NCBI GenBank assembly: GCA_937880075.1
Contig: CALFLM010000063.1
Coordinates: forward strand, 1 to 32,652
DNA from: an uncultured Romboutsia sp.
GTDB taxonomy: Bacteria; Bacillota; Clostridia; Peptostreptococcales; Peptostreptococcaceae
DNA length: 32,652 nucleotides
Direction of reading: 5' to 3'
Shown here piece by piece: positions 1 to 6,978 of the stretch. The position numbers were made by a program, and so were the translations under genes. The notes under the pieces are model-generated. The model was not told where the DNA came from and did no database searches. It worked only from the letters and a program-made list of their open reading frames with translations. Numbering within the stretch: the first letter of the stretch is position 1; each line of letters opens with the position of its first letter.

Positions 1-316
1 ATGGATAGAAATTGAAATCTCCATCTATGGATCCTTTGGTATTCTTATTATCTGTAGCCCAATTGAAATAAGCAACATAATCATTACCAGTCTTTACTTC
101 CCTATTTGGATTAGCCATGTGATTAGTAGTATAGAAATAACAAGTTGTATTGTTACCTGTAAATTCGGCACCATTAGGGTGTGGAATAGGTTGGGATACA
201 TTACCAGAATTTGTTAATCCAACAATAACCCATCCTGAATCATCATAAGAATGTCCTCTTGTATTGTAATTGTAATTTCCACTATTTGAAGTAAAATTAT
301 TTCCGTAATCTGCCAT
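1..316 (-). CDS. Virion/adhesin-like protein, N-terminal part (cut by window edge)
   Basis: An open frame starts at the ATG complementary to 314-316 and runs 105 codons to the window edge with no stop, so only the N-terminus is visible. It begins MADYGNNFTSNSGNYN and is rich in Asn, Gly, Ser, Thr and aromatic residues, with no signal peptide or membrane segment. Composition and position, first in line downstream of two similar proteins on the same strand, suggest a tail-fibre or other exposed virion protein; this is inference from composition and context. No recognisable domain. It follows the stop of the 529-aa gene by about 20 bases, so the two are probably cotranscribed. Confidence 0.7.
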   Translation of the reverse strand, partial: MADYGNNFTSNSGNYNYNTRGHSYDDSGWVIVGLTNSGNVSQPIPHPNGAEFTGNNTTCYFYTTNHMANPNREVKTGNDYVAYFNWATDNKNTKGSIDGDFNFYP

Positions 317-335
317 AATGTAATTTAAATTCTTT

Positions 336-1925
336 CTATTTAGAAGTTACTGTCTTACCATCAGTTGATCCTTTATATTTTAAAGAATCTTTCTTGTAGA
401 ACAAATCTATATGAACATCTGTTCTCCAATTGTTAGTTCTGTTTTTTCGACCTATCTGAAATTTTTCTGCTGATTCAGAATTTGCTTGATATTTAGCCCA
501 ATATTCATCAGATCTTCTCTTTGTATTTGCATCTATACCACTATCTTCATTATGAGTAGCTGTAGTATTTGTTGGTACATCAGAAAAATTGATACATTCA
601 TATTTCTGAACAGTATTTTCACTGTTGTTAGCATATTCATCATTTGGTAAATCCGTCCATATAGGAATTCTAACAAATTTGAATGCTTTATTACCATGAA
701 CTGTTGCAGTAGATGTAGATATGTTATATCTGTTGTTTGTAGATTCACCTTCTGGTCTACCGTTTACATTTCCTGGTTTAGTAGAATAATTGAGTAAAGT
801 AGCGGTTAAGTATTTGTTGATGTCATTAGGTACTATAGAAGTGATTCCTCTAGATACAAGCTTAGCTCCTATAGTACCACCTATATTTGGATCTGACTCA
901 ACGCCATTCCACCATATTGTCTTACCACCATTAGGGCTTATTCCAAATTCTATGTAAAGCAATATTTCTCTTCTTTTTACATCCCAATTTGAATACCAAT
1001 GTTCCATTACATTTGCATTAGATGGTGGATTATCATAATCTATATAATCCAAATTTATAAACTTCAAGTGGGTATAATAGAAAAGGTTAGGTTTTTGCCA
1101 AACTTTCAACAAAGTGAATTCTTTAGGTAAGTTAGCATCAGGTAAAGAACGTTGATTTTCTTCATTTATAAATGGAACTTTTCTTGGATGATCCAGTTTA
1201 ATTGTTCCAAAAGATGATGAAGGTTCAAAATATTCCCATCCCAAAGCTTCATTAGAAAAACCTATTAATCTTACTTCAGTATAAGCTACTTCATGTGTAT
1301 TGTTAGGACCTATAGAAAAAGAAACAGTATAGTCAGTAGCAGAATTGTTATCTGGTTGATTTTGCCAATTATTAGACGATGAAGAAACTGAAGAACGTAC
1401 TATATCAAGGAAATGATATTGAATATAAGTACTTCCTTCTATATTATTTTGGGGATAAACTGTATTGTGATTTACACCTGTTGAAGAATTAGAAATACCT
1501 GTAAATAAAAATTTACCTTCATTAAATACTATATTGTTATCTGATTTAGTATATTGGTAAGATGCAAGGATAGGACCAAACTTCCAAGTATAAGACAACT
1601 CTCTTGCCTTCAAGTCAAAAGAGCCTGTTCCACCCGCAGGTTCTATTTCAAATACTTTGCTAGGATCAAAATCAAAAGTAGATTGTTTGTTTGGATAAGC
1701 TGAAGTAACAGATCCTTTACCTATACTGAAGTCTCCTTGTAAACCACCATCATTAGGATCAGGAACAAATTGCAGGGTGTTAGCAGAACCACTGAATACC
1801 AAGTTAGACCAGTCCCAAGAAGTACCCCTGAATACAAAAGATCCAAGCTTACTATTTGTTACTATCTTTGGTAAGGCTTTGCTATCACCCTGAAATACAT
1901 GTCCACTTTGAAGTATTACTGGCAT
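336..1925 (-). CDS. Large putative virion/tail-fibre-like protein (529 aa)
   Basis: 529-aa protein of unknown family, starting MPVILQSGHVFQGDSKALP. It is rich in Asn, Ser, Thr, Gly and aromatics, has very few cysteines, and shows no signal peptide, membrane helix or enzyme motif. Such beta-rich composition is usual for phage adhesins and fibre proteins. The neighbours on either side (partial protein at 1-316, 182-aa protein at 1977-2525) have the same style and strand, so the three may form one virion appendage module. It ends with a TAG codon, evidence that TAG is a genuine stop here. Function is inferred from context only. Confidence 0.75.
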   Translation of the reverse strand: MPVILQSGHVFQGDSKALPKIVTNSKLGSFVFRGTSWDWSNLVFSGSANTLQFVPDPNDGGLQGDFSIGKGSVTSAYPNKQSTFDFDPSKVFEIEPAGGTGSFDLKARELSYTWKFGPILASYQYTKSDNNIVFNEGKFLFTGISNSSTGVNHNTVYPQNNIEGSTYIQYHFLDIVRSSVSSSSNNWQNQPDNNSATDYTVSFSIGPNNTHEVAYTEVRLIGFSNEALGWEYFEPSSSFGTIKLDHPRKVPFINEENQRSLPDANLPKEFTLLKVWQKPNLFYYTHLKFINLDYIDYDNPPSNANVMEHWYSNWDVKRREILLYIEFGISPNGGKTIWWNGVESDPNIGGTIGAKLVSRGITSIVPNDINKYLTATLLNYSTKPGNVNGRPEGESTNNRYNISTSTATVHGNKAFKFVRIPIWTDLPNDEYANNSENTVQKYECINFSDVPTNTTATHNEDSGIDANTKRRSDEYWAKYQANSESAEKFQIGRKNRTNNWRTDVHIDLFYKKDSLKYKGSTDGKTVTSK

Positions 1926-1934
1926 TTGATTTTG

Positions 1935-1968
1935 AAGTTCAATGTTTAGTTATATAAAAATTGAACTT
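1935..1968. repeat. Inverted repeat between two virion genes
   Basis: AAGTTCAAT (1935-1943) and ATTGAACTT (1960-1968) form a perfect 9-bp stem around a 16-nt loop in the 51-bp gap between the two minus-strand genes. On the minus strand the 3' arm is not followed by a clear T-run, so it is a weak terminator candidate; it could equally be an RNA-processing or mRNA-stability element. Confidence 0.4.
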
Positions 1969-1976
1969 GAAAGAAA

Positions 1977-2525
1977 TTAATCACGAATTGTGACTTTATA
2001 ATTACTTCCACTCATTGGAGAACATGAAATAACTTTAGCTCTATACCTTCTATTCATATTTATATATCTATAAATTCTTTTAGTTAATGAGGGCTGTGAA
2101 TTTTTATCAACTGTAAAATAAACAGAATCAATAAAAGTAGTTGGATTATCTGCCGTTATCTGCACCACTACATCTAATTTATCATTTCCAAGATATTTAT
2201 TATTTCCGAATGCTAAATATACTATTATAAAAGTTTCTTCTTGGTGCCCAATACCAGCTGTTAAAAAAATTTCTTTAATTGATCTTTTAAAATAAAATGT
2301 TTTTCTTACACCTCCATACATTGTATAACAATACAATCCCGTTGGGGTATTTGAATCTTCATATTCTGGGGCAGGTGTTACAGTGTAATTTCCATTAGAA
2401 TCAGGAGTAGTTATTTTACCAAGTATACCCATAGAAGACCAATTTGGAGATGATGGTGAACTCCATAAATTTGATTCATATTTATTTACACTACCACTTT
2501 TGGTATAGCATCTTGCTGTAGCCAT
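1977..2525 (-). CDS. Putative virion-associated protein (182 aa), unknown family
   Basis: 182-aa protein starting MATARCYTKSGSVNKYES. The first half is Ser/Pro/Thr/Tyr-rich; the second half has alternating hydrophobic stretches typical of beta-sheet. No catalytic motif, signal peptide or membrane segment is visible. It is the first gene of the leftmost minus-strand block, so it probably lies nearest the block's promoter in the 2526-2782 gap. A strong hairpin (2548-2577) sits in its presumed 5' leader. A structural or adhesin role is suggested only by neighbours of similar composition. Confidence 0.7.
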   Translation of the reverse strand: MATARCYTKSGSVNKYESNLWSSPSSPNWSSMGILGKITTPDSNGNYTVTPAPEYEDSNTPTGLYCYTMYGGVRKTFYFKRSIKEIFLTAGIGHQEETFIIVYLAFGNNKYLGNDKLDVVVQITADNPTTFIDSVYFTVDKNSQPSLTKRIYRYINMNRRYRAKVISCSPMSGSNYKVTIRD

Positions 2526-2547
2526 GTAATTTTATAAATAATGCTTA

Positions 2548-2577
2548 AGGGAATTTCCGAAATTAGGGAAGTTCCCT
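2548..2577 (-). promoter_or_regulatory. Leader hairpin upstream of the 182-aa gene
   Basis: AGGGAATTTCC (2548-2558) pairs with GGAAGTTCCCT (2567-2577) as 11 consecutive pairs, one a T-G wobble, around an 8-nt loop. It lies 23 nt from the minus-strand start codon at 2525, inside the presumed 5' untranslated region. No T-run follows on the minus strand, so attenuation, translational control or transcript stabilisation is more likely than simple termination. The rest of the 2526-2782 gap holds no ORF and the promoter for the plus-strand block; I could not find a convincing minus-strand promoter. Confidence 0.5.
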
Positions 2578-2725
2578 CTATTCTACATAACTCTTCATGT
2601 TGCACTTTTATAGAATATAAAATTACAACGAGTCAGTAGCGATTCATTGATTTGTAGCTATATAAAAATAAATATGAAGCATACTATGTACACTATTTAA
2701 TATATTAAAGGTAGATTAAAATAAT

Positions 2726-2763
2726 TTTGAATTTTCTAATATTTGTTCTATATTTTAAATGTA
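2726..2763 (+). promoter_or_regulatory. -33/-7 type promoter for the 2783-3971 block
   Basis: TTTGAATTT starts at 2726 and TTCTATATTTTA starts exactly 20 nt later at 2746, so the TTTG box and TATATTTT are separated by 19 nt. This fits the Bacteroidota -33/-7 promoter (TTTG, TAnnTTTG). The same spacing and flanking bases recur at 4002, 24798, 26955 and 27567. The first plus-strand start codon is at 2783. Confidence 0.7.
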
Positions 2764-2782
2764 AAAAATTTAAGATATATCT

Positions 2783-2977
2783 ATGATATACAAGATGATT
2801 GAAGATGACAAATGGGAGTATCGTACACAAATTGTAACGGTGCATGATATTACTTATGACCAAGTAGATAGTAAGTTAGATGGTGTTGATGGGTGGGAAG
2901 CATTTAGTGTAGAACACATGTATGATGATAAGTTTGTAGTATTTTTGAAAAGAAAATACAAAGAAGTAGAGAAGTAA
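2783..2977 (+). CDS. DUF4177-like small protein
   Basis: 64-aa protein whose layout matches the DUF4177 family: an N-terminal strand with WEYRTQIV, a short helix, then GWEAFSVEHMYDDK followed by a strand VVFLKRK. The small alpha/beta fold is common in phage and bacterial genomes and has no established function. First gene of a plus-strand block, directly downstream of the promoter at 2726-2763. Its stop is 5 nt from the next start, so it should be translated from the same message as the HAD protein. Confidence 0.7.
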   Translation: MIYKMIEDDKWEYRTQIVTVHDITYDQVDSKLDGVDGWEAFSVEHMYDDKFVVFLKRKYKEVEK

Positions 2978-2982
2978 AAATT

Positions 2983-3621
2983 ATGGCATATCGTAATAAT
3001 AATCCAGTTTTCATATACCCAAAGAATCCAAAAAATCGAAATTGGCTAACTAATTATGCAGGTATTGTTGACGCGGATTGGAAAGAAAAATGTTGTACTC
3101 CTATCATATTTCTTGATATTGATGGAGTATTGAATAGTAGTGATTGGGCAGAAGAATTGTACAAGAATCCAAATCCTAATTATAATAATTTGTGTGATCC
3201 AAAAGCGGTTGATATATTAATTGAATTTTTGCAATCAACAGGTTTTATGTTGGTATTATCATCATCTTGGAGAAGGTCTGGTAATATCTATGAAACATTC
3301 AAATCTTTAGATAGTATACCATATTTGAATAAGATATCTCCTTATATCATAGGGCAAACTTGCAGATTGAATTCAGGTAGAACAAATGGTAAGCGTTGGT
3401 GTCGTGGTGATGAAATCAAAGTATGGGTTGATGAGTTCAAACCTTCTTATTATATGATTGTTGATGATGATACAGATATGTTGATAGAGCAATTTCCAAG
3501 ACTTATACAAACAGATCCAGAACATGGATTGACCTATGATGATTTAATTAAATTGAAATGTCATTTTTTGAAGATTCAACACAAGAAGGAAGCTTGGAAA
3601 GAGAAATTTGACTTTTGGTGA
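2983..3621 (+). CDS. HAD-superfamily phosphatase-like protein
   Basis: 212 aa. HAD motif I is IIFLDIDGVLN with nucleophile Asp45 and general acid Asp47; motif II is LVLSSSW (Ser93-95); the acidic motif IV is IVDDDTDM (Asp161-Asp163). An Arg/Lys-rich stretch (about residues 128-142) lies between them. The sequence resembles the HAD domain described for Swiss-Army-Knife RNA-repair proteins, which would remove 3' or 2',3'-cyclic phosphates from RNA ends. An RNA ligase lies about 1 kb downstream on the same strand, so a role in end-healing is plausible but inferred; a nucleotidase is the alternative. The first 35 residues are not part of the HAD core. Confidence 0.75.
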   Translation: MAYRNNNPVFIYPKNPKNRNWLTNYAGIVDADWKEKCCTPIIFLDIDGVLNSSDWAEELYKNPNPNYNNLCDPKAVDILIEFLQSTGFMLVLSSSWRRSGNIYETFKSLDSIPYLNKISPYIIGQTCRLNSGRTNGKRWCRGDEIKVWVDEFKPSYYMIVDDDTDMLIEQFPRLIQTDPEHGLTYDDLIKLKCHFLKIQHKKEAWKEKFDFW

Positions 3622-3656
3622 CAGAATATTGATGTATAACTATACTACGAAATCCT

Positions 3657-3971
3657 ATGAGTGATAAGCCAATACGAAATTTTGCAATAATTTTCTTTGC
3701 ATCTTTGTTCTTATATTTAGGGTATACCAGATGTATCATAGGTACCCAAACCAAATATACTTATGATCCTTATGTTGGTGAAATTCCTGTACATAAGATG
3801 TTGACCACATTTGAAGTAACTTATAAAGATGGAACAAAGAATAAAGTGAATGCCACCTCTGTCATTTATGGACAAACAAATGACAACATTTACTTTCTTG
3901 GAAATCATAAAGATACTTTATATATAATGCCTAAGATAAATGTAGAAGAAGTAAAGACTTTATCAAAATAA
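3657..3971 (+). CDS. Small membrane-anchored protein, unknown function
   Basis: 104 aa with one hydrophobic segment (about residues 9-24) after a short basic N-terminus, then a mostly polar domain of about 75 residues with strand-like pattern (TTFEVTYKDGTKNKV). No lipobox, so it is probably an N-terminally anchored protein with its C-terminal part outside the cytoplasm. Follows the HAD gene by 35 nt and is followed by a terminator-like palindrome. No family recognised. Phage proteins of this form include superinfection-exclusion and lysis accessory factors, but nothing in the sequence decides this. Confidence 0.6.
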   Translation: MSDKPIRNFAIIFFASLFLYLGYTRCIIGTQTKYTYDPYVGEIPVHKMLTTFEVTYKDGTKNKVNATSVIYGQTNDNIYFLGNHKDTLYIMPKINVEEVKTLSK

Positions 3972-3976
3972 CTTCT

Positions 3977-3996
3977 TGAACATAATATTATGTTCA
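3977..3996 (+). terminator. Palindromic terminator candidate
   Basis: TGAACATAAT/ATTATGTTCA is a perfect 20-bp palindrome six bases after the stop of the membrane-protein gene, followed by TTAATTTT. A promoter starts 5 bp further on, so it separates two transcription units. Confidence 0.6.
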
Positions 3997-4001
3997 TTAA
4001 T

Positions 4002-4039
4002 TTTGAAATTCTATCATTTATTTCTATATTTTATATGTA
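4002..4039 (+). promoter_or_regulatory. -33/-7 type promoter for the 4096-6390 block
   Basis: TTTGAAATT at 4002 and TTCTATATTTTATATG at 4022 have the same 20-nt start-to-start spacing as the copies at 2726, 24798, 26955 and 27567. The leader to the first start codon (4096) is about 50 nt and AT-rich. Confidence 0.75.
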
Positions 4040-4095
4040 AACAATAAATAAGTTAATATTAATAAAATACGTTATAAATCCTTAAATAAAGAAAA

Positions 4096-4380
4096 ATGGT
4101 TAAAGAAAGTTTGCAACAGAAATTGAATCGTCTTCTTAAGACAGAAGATGTAGTTAATTTTACATTTAAAAAGAAGAATGGTGAACTTAGACATGCCCGT
4201 GGTACAAAAAAGATGGATAAGATTGAATCTATTGATGAAGGTGCTATTCCATCAGGTAAAGGTACTCCAAAGACTGGAGTGATTGCTTACTTTGATTTAG
4301 ACAAGTCAGCTTGGCGTTCATTTCGGGAGGAATCATTGGTTTCTATTGAGACAAAGGAATCAGATGATATGTTCATTTAA
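4096..4380 (+). CDS. WYL_2/DUF2693-like SH3-barrel protein
   Basis: 94 aa. The pattern VVNFTFKKKNGELRHARGT, a Gly/Pro-rich turn (GKGTPKTG), then VIAYFDLDKSAWRSFREESL matches the small Sm-like/SH3-like family once called DUF2693 (WYL_2), common in Bacteroides and their phages. Members are thought to bind nucleic acid or ligands but lack a defined role. First gene of its block, 12 nt before the next small beta-rich protein. Confidence 0.65.
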   Translation: MVKESLQQKLNRLLKTEDVVNFTFKKKNGELRHARGTKKMDKIESIDEGAIPSGKGTPKTGVIAYFDLDKSAWRSFREESLVSIETKESDDMFI

Positions 4381-4391
4381 ATTCATTTATT

Positions 4392-4661
4392 ATGTATAGA
4401 GATGTTTTAAACAATCATTTGAATATAGGTGATGTTGTAGTTTATGGTGACCAGCAAACAGATACTCACCTTGGTTATATCATGAAGTTCTGTCCTACTA
4501 AAGTAAAAATTCGTTCATTGATTCGTAATAGTCAATTTAATAATGAAACAGATAATGATCCAATTCAAGTTTATGAATCAGGTACTTGTCTTAGATGTCC
4601 AAAACAATTGGTCAAGGTGACTATTCCAAATCTTGAGATTGTATCTAGAGAAGGAGATTAA
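4392..4661 (+). CDS. Small SH3-like hypothetical protein
   Basis: 89 aa beginning MYRDVLNNHLNIGDVVVYGD. The phrase IGDVVVYGD followed by LGYIMKFCPTKVKI has the strand-turn-strand pattern of SH3-like barrels. Two cysteines occur as CLRC (residues 69-72), but with no second pair a zinc site is not supported. It lies 12 nt after the WYL_2-like gene and 21 nt before the RNA ligase gene, probably cotranscribed. Unknown function. Confidence 0.6.
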   Translation: MYRDVLNNHLNIGDVVVYGDQQTDTHLGYIMKFCPTKVKIRSLIRNSQFNNETDNDPIQVYESGTCLRCPKQLVKVTIPNLEIVSREGD

Positions 4662-4681
4662 AATTTTAAATTAAATAAATC

Positions 4682-5677
4682 ATGGGAAAGCAAAAGAGAT
4701 CGGAAAATACATATCAGAAGATTAATACAATCTTCAAGCGTGATATAAACAACATTATCATGCCTTATGATAGTTTTACTCTTCCTGAGTTTGAATGGTT
4801 GAGAAATTGTAAGTTTGATGCTACTATCAAGATTGATGGTACAAACATGCGTATTGAGGTTTATCCACAGATTACAGATAGGCTTTGTAATGGTACTGTA
4901 TCATTGTCATGTGGAATTGCTATTAAGGGTAAGACAGATAATGCTAATATTCCACCTATGCTTGATGATTTCATGTGGAAGACTTATGTTTCATCTGATG
5001 GTAAGAAGCTAGAAGGTAATGGCGACCTTGTAGGTAAGATTTTTAAAGCATTCAGACTTCCAGAATCTTATATTTGTACAAGAGATTTTGAAACTGGATT
5101 GAACATTCAAGAGAATGTCGATTGGATGCTTGAACGTGGATATATTAAGAAGTGTGGTTCCCATACTCTTAATCAGAAGCCATTTAATGATCCAGATGCC
5201 ATCGTTGTTGATGACTATATAGTTGATGAAGAGAATTGTACATTGCCTAAGATGTTCACTATCTATGGTGAAGGTTATGGTAAGAAGATTGGTAAGTCTG
5301 GTTGTCGATACCTTAAGGATAGTGTAAGCTTCAGAGCTTTTGATGTTAAGGTAACTAACCGTGATGGTTCTTCAGTTTATTTGAATGTACCACAACGAGA
5401 TGTCATTCTTGATGAAATTGGTATTCCTAAGGTAATCAGTATTGGTCGGTTTACTATTGATGAAGCTATTGATTATGTTAAGAAGGGTTTCAAGGATCCA
5501 TTAGCAGAAGATGATAGTTATGTAGCAGAAGGTCTTGTATTGAAGACACCAGATGGATTGCTTCGTAAGAATGGTGATCGTATTATATTCAAAATCAAGC
5601 ATGAAGACTTTAAAAAATACTTGAATAAGTATGGAACATTAGATAAAGTTGAACAAATTCCTAATCCAAATTATTAA
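4682..5677 (+). CDS. RNA ligase, Rnl2-like nucleotidyltransferase
   Basis: 331 aa with the ordered motifs of covalent nucleotidyltransferases. Motif I is ATIKIDGTNMR, with Lys50 as the AMP-accepting nucleophile (KxDGTN form). IYGEGYGK lies near residue 194, FRAFDVKV at 218-224 (motif IIIa), EGLVLKTPDG at 283-292 (motif IV), and IIFKIKHEDF at 301-310 (motif V). The KxDGTN and EGLVLK forms and the length fit ATP-dependent RNA ligases of the T4 Rnl2 type better than DNA ligases. It would seal nicked RNA, for example tRNA cut by host defence nucleases. A HAD phosphatase is encoded upstream. No C-terminal Rnl2 domain was confidently seen. Confidence 0.85.
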   Translation: MGKQKRSENTYQKINTIFKRDINNIIMPYDSFTLPEFEWLRNCKFDATIKIDGTNMRIEVYPQITDRLCNGTVSLSCGIAIKGKTDNANIPPMLDDFMWKTYVSSDGKKLEGNGDLVGKIFKAFRLPESYICTRDFETGLNIQENVDWMLERGYIKKCGSHTLNQKPFNDPDAIVVDDYIVDEENCTLPKMFTIYGEGYGKKIGKSGCRYLKDSVSFRAFDVKVTNRDGSSVYLNVPQRDVILDEIGIPKVISIGRFTIDEAIDYVKKGFKDPLAEDDSYVAEGLVLKTPDGLLRKNGDRIIFKIKHEDFKKYLNKYGTLDKVEQIPNPNY

Positions 5678-5682
5678 AACTT

Positions 5683-6018
5683 ATGTTGAAAATTGTTAAG
5701 TTGAATCCAAACAAATTGAATTACATGAATCCAGATGGTTCTATGGTCTCAATACCAAGACCATCTGCTATTCCATTCAATGTAATCAATATGAATAAAA
5801 TCAAAGCGGCTGGTTATGCCAATGGTATTACTATGGTTATATTCATGGATGATAAGTTTAAGCCTGCTAATGAGATCCATTTCTTCAGATTGGTACCTAA
5901 TGATATGGTAGAAGGTCTTATTAATGGTGTGGCAACCAAAGTAGATGAATTTCTTAAAAATGCATTAGATGGTGTTTATCCAGATTATGTTGAGAAGAAT
6001 CGAAATTATTTCATGTAA
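5683..6018 (+). CDS. Hypothetical protein (111 aa)
   Basis: 111 aa beginning MLKIVKLNPNKLNYMNPDG. It looks like a compact alpha/beta protein: a strand-rich first half with a Pro-rich turn (SIPRPSAIPF), a central hydrophobic strand (ITMVIFMDD), and a C-terminal amphipathic helix (VATKVDEFLKNALDG). No signal peptide, membrane helix or catalytic motif. It follows the RNA ligase stop by 5 nt and precedes the DUF4406 gene by 15 nt, so it belongs to the same operon. I do not recognise the family. Confidence 0.6.
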   Translation: MLKIVKLNPNKLNYMNPDGSMVSIPRPSAIPFNVINMNKIKAAGYANGITMVIFMDDKFKPANEIHFFRLVPNDMVEGLINGVATKVDEFLKNALDGVYPDYVEKNRNYFM

Positions 6019-6033
6019 TTAAAAAATGTTAAA

Positions 6034-6390
6034 ATGGCACTAAAATTTTATGTTAGCTTACCTATGGCTTATCATCAGAAAACAGTAAGAAAGAGATATG
6101 ATAAAGCTGTAGAAGAAATTAGAAAAGAATATCCAGATGCATTAATTTATGGTCCTACTAATATCGATGATTTCGATGAAAATGGTCTAAACCATAATGC
6201 TCCTATTCATTCTTGGTCTTGGCATTTAGGTGAAGATATCAAAGATTTGCTTGAATGTGATTATATCTATTTATGTAAAGGATATAATGATTCTAAAGGA
6301 TGCCAAGTTGAACATGCTGTTGCAAAAACAATGAGAATGGTTATTTGGTATGCTTCAGATGCAGACCAGAAACTTGATCCTGAAGAATAA
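6034..6390 (+). CDS. DUF4406 / nucleoside deoxyribosyltransferase-like protein
   Basis: 118 aa. FYVSLPMAY at the N-terminus, then YGPTN, WHLGEDIKDLLECDYIYLC, and a GC-VEHAVAK helix reproduce the Rossmann-like pattern of DUF4406 and nucleoside 2-deoxyribosyltransferases. The Glu in CQVEHAVA (about residue 93) lies where the catalytic Glu of the deoxyribosyltransferases falls. DUF4406 proteins are frequent in phages; substrate unknown. Last gene of the plus-strand block, followed by a bidirectional hairpin terminator. Confidence 0.7.
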   Translation: MALKFYVSLPMAYHQKTVRKRYDKAVEEIRKEYPDALIYGPTNIDDFDENGLNHNAPIHSWSWHLGEDIKDLLECDYIYLCKGYNDSKGCQVEHAVAKTMRMVIWYASDADQKLDPEE

Positions 6391-6395
6391 AATAA

Positions 6396-6419
6396 AAGGA
6401 TGGCTTAATAGCCATCCTT
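6396..6419. terminator. Bidirectional terminator between convergent blocks
   Basis: AAGGATGGCT (6396-6405) and AGCCATCCTT (6410-6419) form a perfect 10-bp stem with a TAAT loop. It sits between the plus-strand stop at 6390 and the minus-strand stop of the zinc-ribbon gene, which falls inside the hairpin. T-rich tails are short on both sides (TTGTTT on plus, TTTTATTTTA on minus), so it can serve both directions. Confidence 0.8.
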
Positions 6420-6548
6420 GTTTGGTATGTATGAAATAGATGAACCACATTCATTACATTTTACTATATAAGGAATATGTGCTCTTTTATTGATAGAATA
6501 TTCTGTCAAATATATTTCATTACCACAATTGTTACATTTAGTCTTCAT
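6405..6548 (-). CDS. Small zinc-ribbon protein (47 aa)
   Basis: A 47-codon frame starts at the ATG complementary to 6546-6548 and ends at TAA (6405-6407). It encodes MKTKCNNCGNEIYL, then about 20 residues, then VKCNECGSSISYIPN. The two CxxCG knuckles (Cys5/Cys8 and Cys31/Cys34) are a clear zinc ribbon. It overlaps the end of the NDPK-like gene by 11 bp in another frame, which fits the tight packing of this block. Small zinc ribbons of this kind are common in phages as nucleic-acid or protein-binding adaptors; partner unknown. Confidence 0.75.
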   Translation of the reverse strand: MKTKCNNCGNEIYLTEYSINKRAHIPYIVKCNECGSSISYIPNKDGY

Positions 6549-6978
6549 CTTTGTCTAGTTCATTATCTATTTTGAAACAGATTTCTGCTTCTCTTTCAAC
6601 ATTTTCTTCAGAATCAGAACTATGCATACAGTTCTTCATATCATCTTTACCATATTTGTCTCTTACTTCATCCTTCACTTTCTTCAAGTCTTTTATAGGA
6701 TCTTTACAATCTTTGTAAAGTTTGTAAACGATGCAGTTACCTGAACTCATGTAATGACAAAGATCATCATAAAAATCTTCCTTTTCATGCTCTTTATAAA
6801 GGTCCCTTGCTTCATCCAAGTTCATCTTTATAGTCTTATAGTTTGTGATATCCCACCCAGTATCTTTTAGCATATCTTCAAAATCATCTTTGATATCTAA
6901 GAATTCCGGTTTGAGAATTGCGAAGCCATTGAATTTCTTCTGCATGGCTTCACAAATATAGTTGGTTAAACTTTTCAT
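6538..6978 (-). CDS. Divergent nucleoside diphosphate kinase with capsid-targeting-like N-terminus
   Basis: 146 aa. After the leader MKSLTNYICE-A, the NDPK landmarks appear in order: FAILKPEF (Lys23, like the nucleotide-binding Lys of IKPDAV), DLYKEH (Tyr61, His64), HYMSSG (like FMTSGP), DEVRDKYG (Arg106), and KNCMHSSDSEENVEREAEICF (Asn116, catalytic His119). The usual NxxHGSDS is here N-C-M-H-S-S-D-S. The Kpn-loop region before Arg106 is several residues shorter than in cellular enzymes, as reported for mimivirus NDPK; the usual RPFF arginine is replaced (EDFY). Predicted role: phosphate transfer from NTP to (d)NDP. The first ten residues match those of the neighbouring 173-aa protein and resemble T4 capsid-targeting sequences. 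The C-terminal tail is very acidic. Start overlaps the upstream stop as ATGA. Confidence 0.75.
   Translation of the reverse strand: MKSLTNYICEAMQKKFNGFAILKPEFLDIKDDFEDMLKDTGWDITNYKTIKMNLDEARDLYKEHEKEDFYDDLCHYMSSGNCIVYKLYKDCKDPIKDLKKVKDEVRDKYGKDDMKNCMHSSDSEENVEREAEICFKIDNELDKDED

Noticed and set aside
336..338. Alternative genetic code with TAG recoded, as in Lak-type megaphages of gut Bacteroidota
   Set aside because: TAG ends the 529-aa gene (336-338) and the lipoprotein gene (26827-26829) at natural positions, and the large genes carry no in-frame TAG.
533..748. Overlapping open frame inside the 529-aa gene, and similar shadow frames (4815-5012, 13036-13311, 17738-18031, 20100-20402, 26819-27034)
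   Set aside because: They are antisense to or out of frame with genes that have clear domains or operon context, and their own products lack coherent motifs.
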